A DNA stretch of 5,160 nucleotides from NCBI GenBank assembly GCA_003235465.1, contig QJWD01000129.1, forward strand, positions 1-5,160, given 5' to 3'. Made by a program: the position numbers and the translations under genes. Source of the stretch: Nitrospirota bacterium (lineage in GTDB: Bacteria > Nitrospinota > Nitrospinia > Nitrospinales > VA-1). This document shows positions 1 to 5,094 of this stretch, piece by piece. Every line of letters starts with the position of its first letter. The first letter of the stretch is position 1. The notes under the pieces are model-generated. The model was given only the letters and a program-made list of their open reading frames with translations. It did not search any database and was not told the DNA's origin.

Positions 1-1
1 G

Positions 2-193
2 GTGGTGGGCTATTCCACCTCGCCGGACCTGGCGTCGAGTTTCGTATCGGTGGGGGTGTTGCACGCCCTCGGCCGGGAGCGCGAGGTGGAGGACGCCTAT
101 CGGTGGGCCGAAGGCCGGGAGGACGGCCCGAGGATCATCAGCCATTTCGATATCGGCATCTCGATCGCCCGCCACTTCACCCGGCCCGCCTAG
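2..193 (+). CDS. C-terminal end of an unrecognised protein (5' end outside window)
   Basis: The frame is open from the first complete codon of the window to a TAG at 191-193, giving 63 residues. It is treated as a partial gene because no upstream sequence is available to show a ribosome binding site, and the first codons (GTG GTG) are read as internal valines. The peptide has a short hydrophobic/small-residue stretch (SSFVSVGVLHAL), then a charged segment (REREVEDAYRWAEGRED) and ends in ISIARHFTRPA. No family motif is recognisable. High GC at third positions supports real coding. The stop lies only 4 bases from the stop of the convergent MFS gene, so there is no room for a separate terminator. 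The function is unknown. Confidence 0.6.
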   Translation: MVGYSTSPDLASSFVSVGVLHALGREREVEDAYRWAEGREDGPRIISHFDIGISIARHFTRPA

Positions 194-197
194 GGGT

Positions 198-1526
198 TCA
201 CTTGTCCGCGAGACGCACCGCGGGGCCAGGGGTGATTTCGCTCGGCGGCGCCGGCAGGGGCTGCTGCTGGCATTTTCCTTCCTTCAGGCAGTGCGGCAGG
301 GCGACGATGAAAAAAGCCCATCCCGCCCCCGGTAGCGCGAACAGCCCGGCGAGCGCCCAGGCCGCTTGGTTCGCCGTCAGGCCGGCCCCTTCCACGGCGT
401 AACCCACCGCCCAGTTGCTGAGCCCCATGACCAGGGTCAGGAGACCCATTTCCATGCTGAAGACGCGGCCCAAGAAACGCGGGTCGGCCTCGAGGTGGAT
501 GAGGGCGGAACTGAACACCCAGATGATGGACCCGAACAGGCCGATGAGGGCCAGGCTGGCCGACGCGGCCACGAGGCCGGAGGAAGCGCCGAAGAGCCCG
601 AGGGACACGCCGCCCAGGAAGAAACCGCCGGCGATGGCGATTTGCAGGGTGCGCGACGAATCGCCGAACCAGCGCCTGACGAGGATGGGCCCCATCGCCG
701 CGCCGATGCCGCGGCAGGAGTACAGGATGCCGGTTCCCATGGACACCGCCTCCGGGCTTGCGAGCATCTGGTGGGCGTAGAGGGGGATGAGCGTCATGAC
801 CCCGCCCGCGATGGCGAGCCCGGTTTTGAGCAGGGTCAGCATCAGGATGCCCGGCCGCGTGAGGATGTAGCGCGCCCCGTCGATGAAATTGGCGAGCCCC
901 GCCGGGCGGTCCTCCGGCTTCGTCGCCTTTTCCCCCGGCAGGCGGACGCGCAGGATGAACGCGGCGGAAACCAGGTAGGTTGAGGCGTCGAGCATGAACG
1001 CGGCCTGAATGCCGAATAGGCTCACCACCACGCCGCCCAAAGCGGCGCCCAACGCCAGCATCACCGACCAGGTCGCGCCGGAAAGCGCGTTGGCGGCCAC
1101 GAGATCGCCCCGGCTGACCACCGAGGGCAGGATGGCGCTTCTCGCCGGTTCAAAAAATCCCGCGAGGGCGATTTCCACCGACGCCAGGGTGTACACGAGC
1201 CAGAGGTCGTCGGGGGAGGAGACGGTCAGAAAGCCGAGGACGACGGCGAAGCGCGCCACATCGCTTGCGATCATGACGCGCCGGCGGTCCACCCGGTCCA
1301 CCACCACGCCGGCGATGGGGCTGACGAAGAAGATCGGCAGCAGTTTAGCCATCATCACCGTGCCGAGCGCGAGGCCGGAACCGCCCAGGCTCAGGATCAG
1401 GGTGAATATCGCGATGCTGTTCAGCCAGTCGCCCAGCTGCGATACGATCTGGCCGTACCACAGGTTGCGGAAGGAGCGGTTGCCCCTGAGCAGGGAAAAA
1501 TATGTTCGAGTTTGCGGGCGGGGCAT
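198..1526 (-). CDS. MFS transporter, probable drug/metabolite efflux (MFS_3/EntS-like)
   Basis: This 442-residue protein has about twelve hydrophobic segments, the usual length and layout of a major facilitator superfamily exporter in the inner membrane. The N-terminus (LLRGNRSFRNLWYGQIVSQLGDWL, shown here in part as RSFRNLWYGQ and SQLGDWL, residues 17-35) is characteristic of the MFS_3 group that includes enterobactin exporter EntS and macrolide efflux proteins. The motif-A loop between helices 2 and 3 is clear at residues 73-83 (GVVVDRVDRRR), followed by FFEPARSAILP near 124-134, also typical of this group. The central cytoplasmic linker is around 193-215. The C-terminal tail (412-442) is proline-rich and hydrophilic with two cysteines. 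The start is ATG at 1526-1524, preceded by AGGACAGGA. Such proteins exchange protons for exported small molecules; the substrate cannot be told from sequence. The gene is divergent from the downstream membrane-protein run. Confidence 0.93.
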   Translation of the reverse strand: MPRPQTRTYFSLLRGNRSFRNLWYGQIVSQLGDWLNSIAIFTLILSLGGSGLALGTVMMAKLLPIFFVSPIAGVVVDRVDRRRVMIASDVARFAVVLGFLTVSSPDDLWLVYTLASVEIALAGFFEPARSAILPSVVSRGDLVAANALSGATWSVMLALGAALGGVVVSLFGIQAAFMLDASTYLVSAAFILRVRLPGEKATKPEDRPAGLANFIDGARYILTRPGILMLTLLKTGLAIAGGVMTLIPLYAHQMLASPEAVSMGTGILYSCRGIGAAMGPILVRRWFGDSSRTLQIAIAGGFFLGGVSLGLFGASSGLVAASASLALIGLFGSIIWVFSSALIHLEADPRFLGRVFSMEMGLLTLVMGLSNWAVGYAVEGAGLTANQAAWALAGLFALPGAGWAFFIVALPHCLKEGKCQQQPLPAPPSEITPGPAVRLADK

Positions 1527-1778
1527 TCCTGTCCTAATGAATTTATGGTTAAATAGGGCCGCCGGGGGGCGAGGCTCTCTGGTTCGCGGTAGGCGGTTCG
1601 GGTGAGCCCCGGGCGAGGCAGGCGCCCCGTCCGGGAAACGGCTTCATCATAGTCTTCTCACGCCGGGCTCTGCAACCGCTTTTGGGCCTTGGGGGCATTT
1701 GCCGGACGCCCATTCAGCCGCTTGTTCGGGAATCCGGCGTTTCTGGCCTCGGGATCAGGTTATTCAAAGGAACGATTC
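1527..1778. other. Divergent intergenic region
   Basis: These 252 bases separate the MFS gene (leftward) from the 154-residue membrane protein gene (rightward) and must hold promoters for both. AT-rich stretches near 1540-1556 (towards the MFS gene) and 1757-1767 (towards the membrane protein gene) are the likeliest -10 areas, but I find no well-spaced -35/-10 pair. The middle is very GC-rich. There is no RNA gene or convincing operator visible. Confidence 0.4.
1766..1771 (+). promoter_or_regulatory. Ribosome binding site fixing the start of the 154-residue gene
   Basis: AAAGGA lies 7 bases before the ATG at 1779. The frame is open further upstream with a TTG at 1689, but the extra 30 residues that start would add are low-quality (GAFAGRPFSRLFGNPAF and so on) and have no ribosome binding site of comparable strength, so the ATG is preferred. 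Confidence 0.7.
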
Positions 1779-2243
1779 ATGTTGAACTCTTCGTCTGAAA
1801 ACACGGAAGAATACCGGGACGTCAGGAAGGAAAAGCTTTACCGGCGGGTTTCCTTCTGGGTGTCGTTTGTTCTCGCCACGGCGGTGGTGGTCTGGTACGT
1901 TCAGGCCAACCCGCCGGACAGCCCCGAGGTGCGCAACATGCGCATCTTCTTCAAGGAGAACATCATGGAGGTGATGAAGTTCCTTGCCCTGCCGCGCGAG
2001 GAGAAGCCCGCATTCGCCGAAAAGAATAAACATCCTTTTTACAAGAACTACCTCAAGGCCTCGGAGGTGGAAAAACAGGAGATCAAGGCGCTGGTCCACA
2101 TTTCCACCGATTACACGCCCTTCCAGTACTGGTTCAACATCGTTTTTTTATGGACCATTTTCTTCACCACCTTCTGGTTCATCGGCCTGATGACCGAGGG
2201 CGCCATCATTCTCGTCAGGCAATCCAACGCGAGGAAAAAATAA
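1779..2243 (+). CDS. Unknown two-helix membrane protein, 154 residues
   Basis: I do not recognise a family. The protein has a charged, hydrophilic N-terminus (residues 1-23, with RKEKLYRR just before the membrane), a first membrane segment at about 25-42 (WVSFVLATAVVVWYV), a roughly 75-residue polar and charged region at 43-117, a second membrane segment at about 118-146 rich in Phe and Trp (WFNIVFLWTIFFTTFWFIGL), and a basic tail ending RQSNARKK. The positive-inside rule places both ends in the cytoplasm and the central region outside the membrane. The central region contains amphipathic, Lys/Glu-rich stretches (REEKPAFAEKNKHPFYKNYL). The start is ATG with a good AAAGGA site; the stop is TAA. 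It is 73 bases upstream of, and on the same strand as, the hydroxylase gene, so co-transcription is plausible but not shown. Confidence 0.8.
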   Translation: MLNSSSENTEEYRDVRKEKLYRRVSFWVSFVLATAVVVWYVQANPPDSPEVRNMRIFFKENIMEVMKFLALPREEKPAFAEKNKHPFYKNYLKASEVEKQEIKALVHISTDYTPFQYWFNIVFLWTIFFTTFWFIGLMTEGAIILVRQSNARKK

Positions 2244-2316
2244 CTCCGGCGCGCCGGGCCGGGGGCGGGCGCTTGAGGCGGCAAATGGCTGGGCGCGGAT
2301 TTAACGGGGAGGCAGG

Positions 2317-3132
2317 ATGGACAGCAACCAGATTCGTTTCGCGGTGTTCCTCGGCGTGTTTTCCCTGATGGTGGTCGCCGAGCATTTCCTGCCGCGCCAT
2401 CCCCGCGTCGATTCCAAGCTGCGCCGTTTCGCCATCAACCTGTCGCTGACGAGCCTCAACATCCTTCTCATCCGGCTGGTGTTCGGTGCGGCGGCGGTGG
2501 GGGTGGCTCATTACGCCGGCGAGCGGGGCCTCGGGCTATTCAACCTGGTTGAACTTCCCGGCGCGGTGGAGATTCTGGCGGCGGTTGTCCTTCTCGATCT
2601 GATGATCTACCTGCAGCACGTGGTGGTGCATTACGTGCCGCTCTTCTGGTGGTTTCATATCGTGCATCATTCGGATCTGGATCTCGACGTGTCCTCCGGG
2701 CTCAGGTTTCACCCGGTGGAGATCCTGGGGTCGATGCTGTTCAAGGTGGGGCTGGTGCTCGCGCTCGGGCCGTCGCCCCTGGCGGTGGTGATTTTCGAAG
2801 CCGTGTTGAATGGCATGGCGATGTTCTCGCACTCCAACGTCCGCCTGCCGGACGCCCTCGACAGGGCGCTGCGCTACCTCATCGTCACGCCGGACATGCA
2901 CAGGATTCACCATTCGGTGGAGAGGCGGGAGACCGATTCCAACTTCGGTTTCAACCTGTCGGTCTGGGACAGGCTGTTCAAAACCTACCTGGCCAATGCC
3001 AAAAAGGCGCAGCCCGAGATCGTCATCGGCGTGCCGCCGTTCCGCCGGCCGGAGGACGTCCGGTTTCTCAACCTGCTTCTCATGCCGGCGAAACGGGGCG
3101 GCGTGGCCCCCGGGCCAAGGGACGGGGCCTGA
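2317..3132 (+). CDS. Sterol desaturase/fatty acid hydroxylase superfamily protein
   Basis: This 271-residue integral membrane protein carries the histidine clusters that bind the two irons in the fatty acid hydroxylase superfamily: HVVVH at residues 101-105 (HX3H), HIVHH at 114-118 (HX2HH), RFHPVE at 130-135, H172 in FSHSNVRLP, and HRIHH at 195-199 (HX2HH) within TPDMHRIHHS. The NFGFNLSVWDRLFKTY stretch (209-224) is the usual conserved C-terminal block. Hydrophobic segments are near 8-24, 40-65, 84-100 and 137-168. Family members use O2 to hydroxylate or desaturate lipids such as sterols, fatty acids, carotenoids or alkylglycerols; the exact substrate is not predictable here. ATG at 2317 is preceded by GGGGAGG at 2306-2312. 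The gene is followed after 44 bases by two tiny membrane-protein genes on the same strand. All expected metal ligands are present, so it should be active. Confidence 0.93.
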   Translation: MDSNQIRFAVFLGVFSLMVVAEHFLPRHPRVDSKLRRFAINLSLTSLNILLIRLVFGAAAVGVAHYAGERGLGLFNLVELPGAVEILAAVVLLDLMIYLQHVVVHYVPLFWWFHIVHHSDLDLDVSSGLRFHPVEILGSMLFKVGLVLALGPSPLAVVIFEAVLNGMAMFSHSNVRLPDALDRALRYLIVTPDMHRIHHSVERRETDSNFGFNLSVWDRLFKTYLANAKKAQPEIVIGVPPFRRPEDVRFLNLLLMPAKRGGVAPGPRDGA

Positions 3133-3141
3133 ACCTTTGAT

Positions 3142-3169
3142 TTGCCGCCGACCCATTTCCTGATAAAAT
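3142..3169 (+). promoter_or_regulatory. Candidate promoter for the small membrane gene pair
   Basis: TTGCCG (3142-3147) and TAAAAT (3164-3169) are separated by 16 bases. The -10 element matches TATAAT at five of six positions; the -35 is weak. Initiation about 7 bases past the -10 would fall at or just next to the ATG at 3177, so a transcript from here would be leaderless or nearly so. This is a prediction only. Confidence 0.35.
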
Positions 3170-3176
3170 AACGCCA

Positions 3177-3386
3177 ATGTCATTTCGATATTACTTGATC
3201 ACCACGGTGCTCGTTCTTTCGCTGACCGCGGCCATCAGCGTGTGGCGGGAGAAGCGCACCTGGAAGGAGATCCTGGTCGTCATGGCCCAGGTGGTCGCGG
3301 TGCTGGCGCTGATCGCGGCGCTGGTGATCGGCGGGGCGAAACTTCTGGCGGTGCTCGGCATCGCCCAATCGGGGTTCAACTTATGA
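3177..3386 (+). CDS. Small two-helix membrane protein, 69 residues, unknown
   Basis: The protein is almost entirely membrane: a first hydrophobic segment at residues 5-22, a short basic connector (WREKRTWKE, 23-31) and a second long hydrophobic segment at 32-60, ending in QSGFNL. By the positive-inside rule the connector faces the cytoplasm, giving a helical hairpin with both ends outside. No family is recognised. ATG at 3177 is the first start codon after an in-frame TGA at 3138-3140, so the start is well fixed, yet there is no Shine-Dalgarno-like sequence before it (AAAATAACGCCA). Its stop overlaps the start of the next gene as ATGA at 3383-3386, a sign of translational coupling. Coding is supported by the coupling, GC3 bias and the coherent two-helix pattern. 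Confidence 0.72.
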   Translation: MSFRYYLITTVLVLSLTAAISVWREKRTWKEILVVMAQVVAVLALIAALVIGGAKLLAVLGIAQSGFNL

Positions 3387-3613
3387 TCGCTCGGGGGATG
3401 GAATTCTCACCCTTCATGTTCGTCGTTCTTGCGCTGTCGTTCCTTGCGATCGCGTATTTCATGGGAATGATGCTGCATTCCGCCCTCATGTACGAGGACA
3501 AGGGCAATATGAAGCGGAACAGCCGCACGGCATGGGTCCTGTGCATGCTGGCGGGCCTCGGCATCACCGGCTGGATGTTCTATTACGGCTACTACGTCAA
3601 TTTCGTCAGGTAA
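3383..3613 (+). CDS. Small two-helix membrane protein, 76 residues, unknown
   Basis: The start chosen is the ATG at 3383 that overlaps the TGA of the preceding gene (ATGA). The same frame is open further upstream, but that part reads as low-complexity Gly/Arg sequence made by the opposite frame of the 69-residue gene. A second ATG at 3398 (MEFSPFMF) is possible. Hydrophobic segments lie at residues 9-31 (FMFVVLALSFLAIAYFMGM) and 49-71 (rich in Gly, Met and Tyr), joined by a basic loop (YEDKGNMKRNSRT), which predicts a hairpin with the loop in the cytoplasm and the short YVNFVR tail outside. No family is recognised. The overlap suggests it is made together with, and may interact with, the 69-residue protein. 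Confidence 0.72.
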   Translation: MIARGMEFSPFMFVVLALSFLAIAYFMGMMLHSALMYEDKGNMKRNSRTAWVLCMLAGLGITGWMFYYGYYVNFVR

Positions 3614-3634
3614 GCGGCGCCCGTGCGGGGCCGC
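3614..3634. terminator. GC hairpin between convergent genes
   Basis: GCGGC pairs with GCCGC and CCC with GGG around a GTGC loop, with one bulged G. The structure fills exactly the 21 bases between the TAA of the small membrane gene and the stop of the convergent acidic protein gene. There is no T-run on either side, so it may be a weak or Rho-assisted bidirectional terminator, or only a 3'-end stabiliser. Confidence 0.5.
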
Positions 3635-3985
3635 TCAGGTGGACAGGATTTCGACAAGCCGGCTGCAGTCGTTCTTGTAGGTCAGGATTTCTTCCTTCTC
3701 TTCCGCGCTCAAATCGTCGGTCAGGGTTTCGTCGATCAGGTCGATGGCATCGTTCAACCCGCCGGCGACGATATCCAGATCGGATTCGCTGAGGGCGTAG
3801 AGGGAACTGTTTTGCTGCAGTTTCTCGAACACGCGCGTGTATTTCGACTTGTAGTCCTTGAGCGCGTCGCGGTTTTTATCGGACAGTTCGCCCCTAAGTT
3901 CGGTGTTCATGTCCGAGATGGAGTCGTTGAGCGCAAGCTTGATGGTTTCGATATCTTTTTCACTGATTGATGCTAATGACTTCAT
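3635..3985 (-). CDS. Small acidic helical protein with an internal tandem duplication
   Basis: This 116-residue protein is soluble, acidic and predicted to be almost all helix (rich in Glu, Asp, Lys, Leu, Ser, with no signal peptide or membrane segment). Residues 7-57 and 65-115 align without a gap over 51 positions; 15 positions are identical (S, E, D, L, N, D, I, L, L, S, Y, K, R, E, L, at a constant offset of 58), and most others are conservative. Each unit starts with a (I/L)SE.D helix and a LND(S/A)I helix, then a LS turn before a YK...R helix. The family and function are not recognised. The start at 3985 has a strong AGGAAGGA site at 3998-3991. The N-terminal coding sequence is less GC-rich than its neighbours. 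It is convergent with the small membrane genes and separated from hsp20 by about 245 bases with a terminator. Confidence 0.85.
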   Translation of the reverse strand: MKSLASISEKDIETIKLALNDSISDMNTELRGELSDKNRDALKDYKSKYTRVFEKLQQNSSLYALSESDLDIVAGGLNDAIDLIDETLTDDLSAEEKEEILTYKNDCSRLVEILST

Positions 3986-4066
3986 AACTTTCCTTCCTGA
4001 ATATTACCCTGATGGTTCTGGCCGCGCTCCGGGTGGCTCCCGAAAGCCTCCCTGGCCCCTTCTTCT

Positions 4067-4072
4067 ACTATA
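4067..4072 (-). promoter_or_regulatory. Candidate -10 element for the acidic protein gene
   Basis: Read on the minus strand this is TATAGT, in an AT-rich patch immediately downstream of a T-run terminator, with TTG-containing sequences (TTGTTT, TTGCTT) 15 to 19 bases upstream at non-ideal spacing. It would give a leader of roughly 75 bases before the ATG at 3985. The element is plausible because the acidic gene needs its own promoter here. Confidence 0.4.
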
Positions 4073-4105
4073 GCCTAAATTCATTGAAAACAAGCAAGGA
4101 AGTGT

Positions 4106-4128
4106 AAAAAAAATGCCCGCGCCGGGGC
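4106..4128 (-). terminator. Factor-independent terminator with a T8 tail
   Basis: On the minus strand a short GC-rich hairpin (GCCCCGGCGCGGGC, 4128-4115; about five pairs with one bulged C) is followed by A and then eight T residues (4113-4106). It is the second terminator-like structure after hsp20 and would stop read-through before the acidic protein gene. Confidence 0.6.
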
Positions 4129-4188
4129 CGAGGGAAGGAGTGCAAGTGCCCGAAAATAAATGAGAAAACGGACAGTGTGAAATGGCCG

Positions 4189-4219
4189 GCCGGCCCGCCC
4201 TTAAGCGGGGCGGGCCGGC
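4189..4219 (-). terminator. Strong hairpin terminator after hsp20
   Basis: A perfect 12-pair GC stem (4189-4200 with 4208-4219) encloses a 7-base loop, beginning 11 bases past the hsp20 stop codon. On the minus strand it is followed by CGGCCATTTCACAC and later T-rich sequence, so the tail is imperfect, but the stem is very stable. It may act as terminator and as a 3'-end protector for the hsp20 mRNA. Confidence 0.65.
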
Positions 4220-4230
4220 TTCGGCAGACC

Positions 4231-4668
4231 TCAGGACGCGATTTTTACGTCGATGCGTTTGTGCTTCGCCTGCTCTTTCTTCGGCAGCGTGATGGTGAGG
4301 ATGCCCTTATCCAGGCGGGCGCTTACCTTGCCGGTGTCGATCTGCTCACCCAGGCGAAAGGCGCGCTCGAAGCCCGTTCTCCTGATTTCCCGCGCCAGGA
4401 AGACGGGCCCCTTCTCTTCCTGCTCCTCGGCCTTGGCCTCCACGACGCCTTTCAGCGTCAACATCCCGTCCTCCACTTCGACGTGGATCTGATCCTCCGC
4501 GAAACCGGGGACTTCGGCTCTCAGAATAAAATCGGCGTTGTTTTCGATGATGTCGACGCGCGGAAGCTGGCGCGAACCCTCTGAGGCAAACACCCCCTCC
4601 CAGGGCAGGGTTTCGGCGTCGAAAAACGGGTCGAACGATTTGAACGGATTATACGTTACGAGACTCAT
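4231..4668 (-). CDS. hsp20: Small heat shock protein, Hsp20/alpha-crystallin family
   Basis: This 145-residue protein is an ATP-independent chaperone that holds unfolding proteins in the cytoplasm for later refolding. The N-terminal arm (residues 1-35, YNPFKSFDPFF) is the Phe/Pro-rich oligomerisation region. The alpha-crystallin domain spans about 37-133, beginning PRVDIIENNADFILRAEVPG and ending in the signature GILTITLPKKE (122-132); RRTGFERAFRLGEQID (97-112) is also typical. The C-terminal tail contains the I-X-V motif (RIDVKI, I139 and V141) that docks neighbouring dimers. The start is ATG at 4668-4666 because AGGAGGG sits 5 bases upstream (4680-4674); an in-frame start further upstream would add 33 residues rich in His and Arg that do not belong to the family. 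Length is normal. The gene is flanked by its own promoter and terminator, so it is likely monocistronic. Confidence 0.95.
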   Translation of the reverse strand: MSLVTYNPFKSFDPFFDAETLPWEGVFASEGSRQLPRVDIIENNADFILRAEVPGFAEDQIHVEVEDGMLTLKGVVEAKAEEQEEKGPVFLAREIRRTGFERAFRLGEQIDTGKVSARLDKGILTITLPKKEQAKHKRIDVKIAS

Positions 4669-4673
4669 GGTGG

Positions 4674-4680
4674 CCCTCCT
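4674..4680 (-). promoter_or_regulatory. Ribosome binding site of hsp20
   Basis: AGGAGGG on the minus strand, 5 bases before the ATG. It decides the start codon. The preceding leader is an unstructured A/C-rich tract (ACACACCACAGG), so I see no obvious RNA thermometer that would mask the site. Confidence 0.85.
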
Positions 4681-4738
4681 GTGGTGTGTGTTGATGTGGT
4701 CGTGTCGATGCAAGCTTGAATCATCCTGTGCTGGTAAA

Positions 4739-4767
4739 ACCATGAAATCGGCCTGGGCCGCTGTCAA
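4739..4767 (-). promoter_or_regulatory. Candidate hsp20 promoter
   Basis: On the minus strand a perfect TTGACA (4767-4762) is followed, 17 bases on, by CATGGT (4744-4739). The -35 is consensus for the housekeeping sigma factor while the -10 matches only three of six bases. The heat-shock pattern (CTTGAA, then CCCCATNT) is only partly met (CTTGAC, then GCCGATTT) and the spacing is too short. The predicted leader is about 65 bases. Confidence 0.5.
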
Positions 4768-4802
4768 GGCGGGGCGAAAAAAATCTTCTCAGGCGCGCGC
4801 TC

Positions 4803-5027
4803 TTGCCGGGAATCGTCCGCCGGCGCGGGGTGGGGATGCTGACCGATCAGACTCCTGAGCTTGCGTTTGGCCTGGGCGAGTCGGAGCAGATTCGGTGCAT
4901 CCACGTGGAGCATTCTGATGGTCGCTCGGAGGTGATTCCCGGACCCGCCAAAAACCAAACTCTCATCCTGCGTGATATCACAATCAAACCTGGAGTTGGC
5001 GGGACGCTAAATACAAACTGTCCATGA
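4803..5027 (+). pseudogene. Relic of an ASPIC/UnbV-domain protein (C-terminal part)
   Basis: The plus-strand frame ends at TGA 5025-5027. Its core, GVGMLTDQTPELAFGLGES (4833 onward) followed by a short I.VEHSDGRSEVIPGP..NQTL stretch, resembles the ASPIC/UnbV domain found at the C-terminus of FG-GAP/CRTAC1-like secreted proteins, where the pattern is a Gly/Ser-Tyr-Leu-Ser element, HFGLG, a VRWPSG-like turn and a final ANQ(V/T)L strand. The preceding beta-propeller repeats are absent: in this frame the sequence is open only back to a TGA at 4743-4745 and the upstream residues look like the hsp20 promoter read in reverse. There is no good ribosome binding site; TTG at 4803 or ATG at 4836 would be the only starts. 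I call it a decayed fragment. A free-standing short protein is the alternative. The terminator at 5054-5085 lies just after it. Confidence 0.55.
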
Positions 5028-5053
5028 GGGATAGCTCCTTTACCCAAAAATAT

Positions 5054-5085
5054 AAAGGGCTTACAGCCTAAGCTGTAAGCCCTTT
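5054..5085. terminator. Strong bidirectional terminator between tRNA and ASPIC relic
   Basis: A perfect 14-pair stem (5054-5067 with 5072-5085) encloses the loop CTAA. Minus-strand transcripts (the tRNA) run into TTTATATTTTTGGG after the stem and plus-strand transcripts into TTTTGTATTTG, so both directions have a U-rich tail. It starts 9 bases beyond the tRNA 3' end. Confidence 0.9.
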
Positions 5086-5094
5086 TGTATTTGA

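Noticed and set aside
366..983. Long plus-strand open frame (205 residues) opposite the MFS gene
   Set aside because: It is rich in Arg, Glu, Asp, Gly and His in a pattern produced by reading high-GC membrane-protein codons in reverse. The MFS frame has clear family motifs and a good start.
1567..1619. Direct repeat GGGCGAGGC at 1567-1575 and 1611-1619 in the divergent region
   Set aside because: Nine bases of G-rich sequence recurring 44 bases apart is expected by chance here and does not line up with a promoter.
2246..2257. Perfect 12-base palindrome CCGGCGCGCCGG after the 154-residue gene
   Set aside because: The sequence is pure G/C in a very GC-rich spacer, leaves only a four-base loop of C/G and has no T-tail, so a terminator is not supported. 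It is probably chance.
2536..3183. Minus-strand open frame of 215 residues opposite the hydroxylase
   Set aside because: The plus-strand frame carries all the histidine metal-binding clusters; the reverse frame is His/Arg-rich mirror sequence with no family features.
4764..5047. Two minus-strand open frames opposite the ASPIC/UnbV relic
   Set aside because: They have no domain pattern and no ribosome binding sites, and the plus-strand frame shows a recognisable domain signature.
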